Assembly (NCBI GenBank): GCA_049974825.1
Contig: JBNGDJ010000040.1
Span: 1 to 19,425, forward strand
DNA from: JBKHDT01 sp049974825
GTDB taxonomy: Bacteria > Pseudomonadota > Gammaproteobacteria > Halothiobacillales > Halothiobacillaceae
Reading direction: 5' to 3'
DNA: 19,425 bases
The notes below the pieces were generated by a model. It made no database searches. It saw only the letters and a list, made by a program, of their open reading frames with translations, and was not told the DNA's origin. The translations under genes and the position numbers were made by a program. Shown piece by piece: positions 17,201 to 19,425 of this stretch. Numbering within the stretch: position 1 is the first letter of the stretch; each line of letters starts with the position of its first letter.

Positions 17201-19190
17201 CGTCAAGGGCCAGAAAGACTGGCGCAGAACCACCGTCAAAGGCGTCGATCTCGATGGCGACGGGGTCAGCGACGACGGCTGGACGGGCGCCCCCTTCAGC
17301 GCGACGGTACCAATGGAGACCCGCAAAAGCACGTCCCTGTATGGCGGCATCGTGATGGAAATCCTCAACAGTTCGATCGTCTACTGGAACGAGCTGCGCT
17401 GGGACGGGGCATACGCCGTGCTGCGTCCCCACCCCGGAGATAGCGGAGCCGTCAACACCATCCACGGCGCCCTGTTCATCGACCAGTCCGACTTCCTGCG
17501 CGGCGGGGCCTCGGGAAGCGTCTCTCTCGGGGACGGTGATTTCATTGAGACGCGCTTTGGCCGTTCCTACCAGTCATGGCCGTTCCGCTGGCTGGTCCGC
17601 GAGGGCGAAACATTCCACCTGTCCGAGTCCACTTTCACCGACGGCGGCGTGCACCGTATTGAATTCCCAACGACAACTCGCTGGGCCGCATACGACCCTG
17701 CCGCCGATCTCGACTTCGACGCCGGAGCCGCTGATTTCGCACCGCGGTTGTTCTCCGACGTGACCGCCGTCGGCCTTTATTTCGAGCGCGAGCCCGCGGG
17801 CACGGGCGCCGGCTGGTTTGAAATTCCCTACATCATGGCCGCGGGTACCGTCACGCCGTTCGTCAATTCCCCGCCCCTGGCGGCCTTCACCCATACGCCG
17901 GCGGAGTCATACGCTCCAGCCATTGTCGACTTCGACGCTTCCACGTCGACCGACGATCAGGGCATCACGACCGCGTACTGGGATTTTGGTGACGGTTCCT
18001 TTATGATCGCGGAGGCAGACGGATCCGCCCCGCCGGACCTCACCGCCCGCCACACCTATTCCCGGGCGGGCGCCTATACCGTCCGCCTGTCCCTCGAGGA
18101 TGCGCACGGCGCCACCGCCACCCTGGCTCAAACAATCGTGATCGACGGCCCCGCCCCGACCCGGGCGGTGCTCTCGGCAACCCCTGTTGCCGGGGTCAAG
18201 CCGTTGCCGGTGAGCTTCGACGGCAGTGCCTCCACCGCCGCCGCGGGAACTGAAATCGTCTCTTTCAACTGGCGGTTCGGTGACGGCGCTGCCGCGACCG
18301 GCCCCTACGCCTCCCACACCTATTCCGCGAGCGGCACTTACTATGCCATACTGACGGTCACTGACACCGACGGCTCAACGGATTCGGCGCACCTGCCCAT
18401 TACGGTCGATTCAGTCGACCCGCTTGCCGCGTTCACCGTCGATCCGCCCGTCGCCGGGCGGGATTCGGTGGTTGCATTTGATGGGTCACTTTCCACCCCG
18501 GGTGCCGGCAGCATCCTGTCCGGCACGTGGAACTTTGGTGACGGGCAGGGCGCGCAGGGCATCACCGCAACGCACACCTTCGCCGTGCCGGGCACCTATG
18601 TGGTATCGCTGAACCTGCTCAACTCGGAGGGCGGCGGCGATGTTGCCAGCAGGGTCTACCAGGTCGTCGACTCTCTGGCGCCAACAGCCAGCCTACAGGC
18701 CGTCCCACTTTCCGGAACAGCGGGGCTGCCGGTCTCATTTGATGCCTCCGGCTCGTTCGACACCGATGGCGCCGTGGTCCTCTACGACTACGATTTCGGT
18801 GACGGCAGCGTCCTGCCAAACGGCAGTGTCGCCCCGAATCACACCTACACATCCGCCGGCACCTACACCGCCACGCTTACCGTCACGGATGACTCCGGCG
18901 CCATGGATACCGCTTCCGTGGTGATCCATGTTACGGACGACATCGCCCCGCCGCCGCCCGCCGCCTTCCTTTCCCGGGATGGGGAAAACTGGATCATCCG
19001 TGTGCCGTCCGTGTCCGGGTATGACTACACAGTGGTTACCGCAACTGACCTCGACACGGACCCGGCCGGATGGCCCCCAGCCGCCGATCCGCAGCCGGGC
19101 AATGGCGACGTTCTCACCTTTTCCCTGCCCGTCTCCAATTGGCCGGCCGCGCCGCGCCGTTTCTTCGTTGTCAAAAGGATACCGGATTGA
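14262..19190 (+). CDS. Very large secreted beta-propeller / PKD protein
   Basis: 1642 aa with a signal peptide (MSCFTRFLYLALFALATLSAHA-GE). Parts: a beta-propeller-like N-terminal region (~24-640) with short repeats 'IWDLSVDGSDNIYVAAGTDG', 'LRLSMGRDGKLYGMF' and an SBBP-like blade at ~499-570 ('GGDIAADERGRIYFVGVSAGE'); unassigned domain copy A (~651-873), opening with an acidic 'DYDNDGFADD' loop; PKD 1 (~877-962); unassigned domain copy B (~971-1199), with a matching 'DLDGDGVSDD' loop; four PKD domains (~1202-1560) carrying 'YWDFGDGS', 'NWRFGDG', 'TWNFGDG' and 'DYDFGDGS'; and a C-terminal module (~1568-1642, 'YTVVTATDLD...W...FFVV'). No catalytic motif was recognised, so it may bind or display polysaccharide rather than cut it (inference). 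A long reading frame on the opposite strand is a GC-driven shadow. No SD is seen before ATG 14262. Confidence 0.9.
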   Translation: MSCFTRFLYLALFALATLSAHAGEFTVSTNSYLGGPGDLDEIRGARVQSDGTIVLGAVIGSAAPGGAPSILLNGADALTPGAVVRLSQDGKSVLSVTRLSGEIWDLSVDGSDNIYVAAGTDGLIKLNPTATSILYQKRSGNYIYRVDAAPNGDVACLQPSSFGPGGEVRIEDNTPGVGTIHAYDAAGVEITHFDTWGGRHAVDVALYDGGGNPAAARIMWIGWRNGYAYTGPLDACGDSLVDGISTTVHIGSLFGASYSYDGTNDGTELVYHMYDRGETRVSVWLDSAPTTIKDRRQEHINPEFFNGPTDLSNLYTLGEIDAARSDGLNWNDWLWIEEDAGNSFVGCPENIIYQEAFDWYQKGFPDSPEYVDDSYRYPNWCVGRNDSRFVGYPYVPGGNNMADTRGLRLSMGRDGKLYGMFESAGGNTELRWDPFDLATGAPNASGDLYHQFLNIGSAHAITIGRYEPVDGSVVQIQEYASNYRSDFGQTISNTTRAKGGDIAADERGRIYFVGVSAGELPLPTAANYNGSPAFNPYPDGTYLGGGYLIVLRPDMSGRAFATRLTFGYNHAVDARILGPEPLSDPATIVSGGKDFLGGPLWLKNPLQPIPGFGAQDGVFTVLGGTASEGGDVYPLAWGLANDVETASMLKFRNTSATHSALDYDNDGFADDARSEWAFSATQPLSPSHAGYTGLPFYGGLQLTLVDKSVGNWWKDSRTGVSGDAATDAINASALAAFADMNIVLFFDKADFPGLDPTDRLSFTRGTRCSVSYARNWGPSRYLLRDGNTFYVSEQSAAAGNSLGFSGDFDDGRWAAFDPATDMEFDQENAVFAHRDFQDITAFGILLDYDGTTNTNGFWGIIRSLSMEFAVNAIGDSAPTAAIAISPQLVAPGDQVTLDASASSDPDGMPTFTAWDLADNEGSTSSGPVVTHSYTAPGHYRPTLQVYDTSLNSDSATASVWVGPAPSRGADLGRVFASYDGVKGQKDWRRTTVKGVDLDGDGVSDDGWTGAPFSATVPMETRKSTSLYGGIVMEILNSSIVYWNELRWDGAYAVLRPHPGDSGAVNTIHGALFIDQSDFLRGGASGSVSLGDGDFIETRFGRSYQSWPFRWLVREGETFHLSESTFTDGGVHRIEFPTTTRWAAYDPAADLDFDAGAADFAPRLFSDVTAVGLYFEREPAGTGAGWFEIPYIMAAGTVTPFVNSPPLAAFTHTPAESYAPAIVDFDASTSTDDQGITTAYWDFGDGSFMIAEADGSAPPDLTARHTYSRAGAYTVRLSLEDAHGATATLAQTIVIDGPAPTRAVLSATPVAGVKPLPVSFDGSASTAAAGTEIVSFNWRFGDGAAATGPYASHTYSASGTYYAILTVTDTDGSTDSAHLPITVDSVDPLAAFTVDPPVAGRDSVVAFDGSLSTPGAGSILSGTWNFGDGQGAQGITATHTFAVPGTYVVSLNLLNSEGGGDVASRVYQVVDSLAPTASLQAVPLSGTAGLPVSFDASGSFDTDGAVVLYDYDFGDGSVLPNGSVAPNHTYTSAGTYTATLTVTDDSGAMDTASVVIHVTDDIAPPPPAAFLSRDGENWIIRVPSVSGYDYTVVTATDLDTDPAGWPPAADPQPGNGDVLTFSLPVSNWPAAPRRFFVVKRIPD

Positions 19191-19218
19191 GCGGGATGAA
19201 GTGGGACCTGCGCCAAAA

Positions 19219-19247
19219 ACCCGATAATGATTCGCCATTTGCGAGAG
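19219..19247 (+). promoter_or_regulatory. Module B operator-like element, copy 3
   Basis: Matches 14143-14171 at 22 of 29 ungapped positions; the core ATTCGCCATTTGCGAGAG differs at one base of 18. It lies in the 99-nt gap between the stop of the 1642-aa gene and the preferred start at 19290. This argues that the last gene has its own regulated promoter rather than depending on read-through. No terminator was found in 19191-19289. Confidence 0.62.
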
Positions 19248-19289
19248 CGGAACAGCCCGGAAAGCAATACAACCCGTGCCATCCCCCGC

Positions 19290-19425
19290 ATGCCACACCT
19301 GAACCTGACACAACTCGAGTTATCCCATGTCCGCATGGGCTGGGACATCCCGCCACATGTCAATTGCACGGTGAAAGGGACATCGCTGTCGGTCGGCGGG
19401 GTCCGATACCCGCGTGGAATCTGGA
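19290..19425 (+). CDS. N-terminal fragment of an NPCBM-like domain protein (runs off window)
   Basis: 45 codons are visible from ATG 19290 with no stop. The pattern 'LELSHVRMGWDIPPHVNCTV' then 'GTSLSVGGVRYPRGIW' is like the start of an NPCBM/NEW2 domain, where '...G.PLTIGG..Y.RGIGTHA' is typical; such domains bind carbohydrate and often front glycoside hydrolases such as GH27-type alpha-galactosidases. An in-frame ATG at 19227 is possible, but would place the operator-like element inside the gene and adds a basic, non-conserved leader. Neither start gives a signal peptide, which is odd next to exported proteins. The catalytic domain, if any, lies outside the window. Confidence 0.55.
   Translation, partial: MPHLNLTQLELSHVRMGWDIPPHVNCTVKGTSLSVGGVRYPRGIW

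Noticed and set aside
14343..17465. 1040-residue open frame on the minus strand opposite the giant protein
   Set aside because: It lies wholly opposite a gene with signal peptide, PKD and repeated domains on the plus strand. Its own translation is low-complexity (V, G, A, R-rich) with no domain; long antisense frames are expected at this GC content.

Overview
The window looks like a piece of a GC-rich genome from the Verrucomicrobiota (PVC superphylum), most likely an Opitutae-type polysaccharide degrader. This is inferred from gene content: two PEP-CTERM proteins, an FGly-type sulfatase with accessory modules, very large secreted proteins with PKD domains, two XylR-type regulators (LacI-like sensor fused to an AraC HTH), and an almost complete absence of Shine-Dalgarno sequences. 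No rRNA, tRNA, CRISPR array or insertion sequence was seen. One run of 100 Ns (7489-7588) is a scaffold gap.

Layout. (1) 1-3591: the tail of a PEP-CTERM protein, a strong terminator, and a 1036-aa exported sulfatase whose N-terminal module resembles that upstream protein. (2) 3776-4395: a compact VapBC toxin-antitoxin pair. (3) 4408-9285, module A: two minus-strand secreted proteins (a PEP-CTERM protein and a PQQ-type beta-propeller/PKD protein broken by the gap) and a divergent XylR-like regulator. A 37-bp element, 36/37 identical between its two copies, lies about 105 nt upstream of both minus-strand genes; the second copy also sits in the regulator's own upstream region. (4) 9286-19425, module B: a secreted beta-helix glycoside hydrolase (GH28/GH49-like), a second 367-aa XylR-like regulator on the minus strand, a 1642-aa secreted propeller/PKD protein, and the start of an NPCBM-like gene. 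A different 29-bp element precedes each of the three plus-strand genes, and the copy at 14135-14171 also contains a perfect 8-bp inverted repeat upstream of the regulator.

How the genes may work together (inference): each regulator would sense a sugar through its periplasmic-binding-protein-like domain and switch on its own set of exported polysaccharide-handling proteins. Four of the exported proteins share a small 'Y..L..S.DL..W....FF.L' module. The hydrolase and the 1642-aa protein also share a roughly 230-residue domain, present three times in all, that I cannot assign to a known family. The two regulator/operator modules and that domain are the parts most likely to be undescribed.
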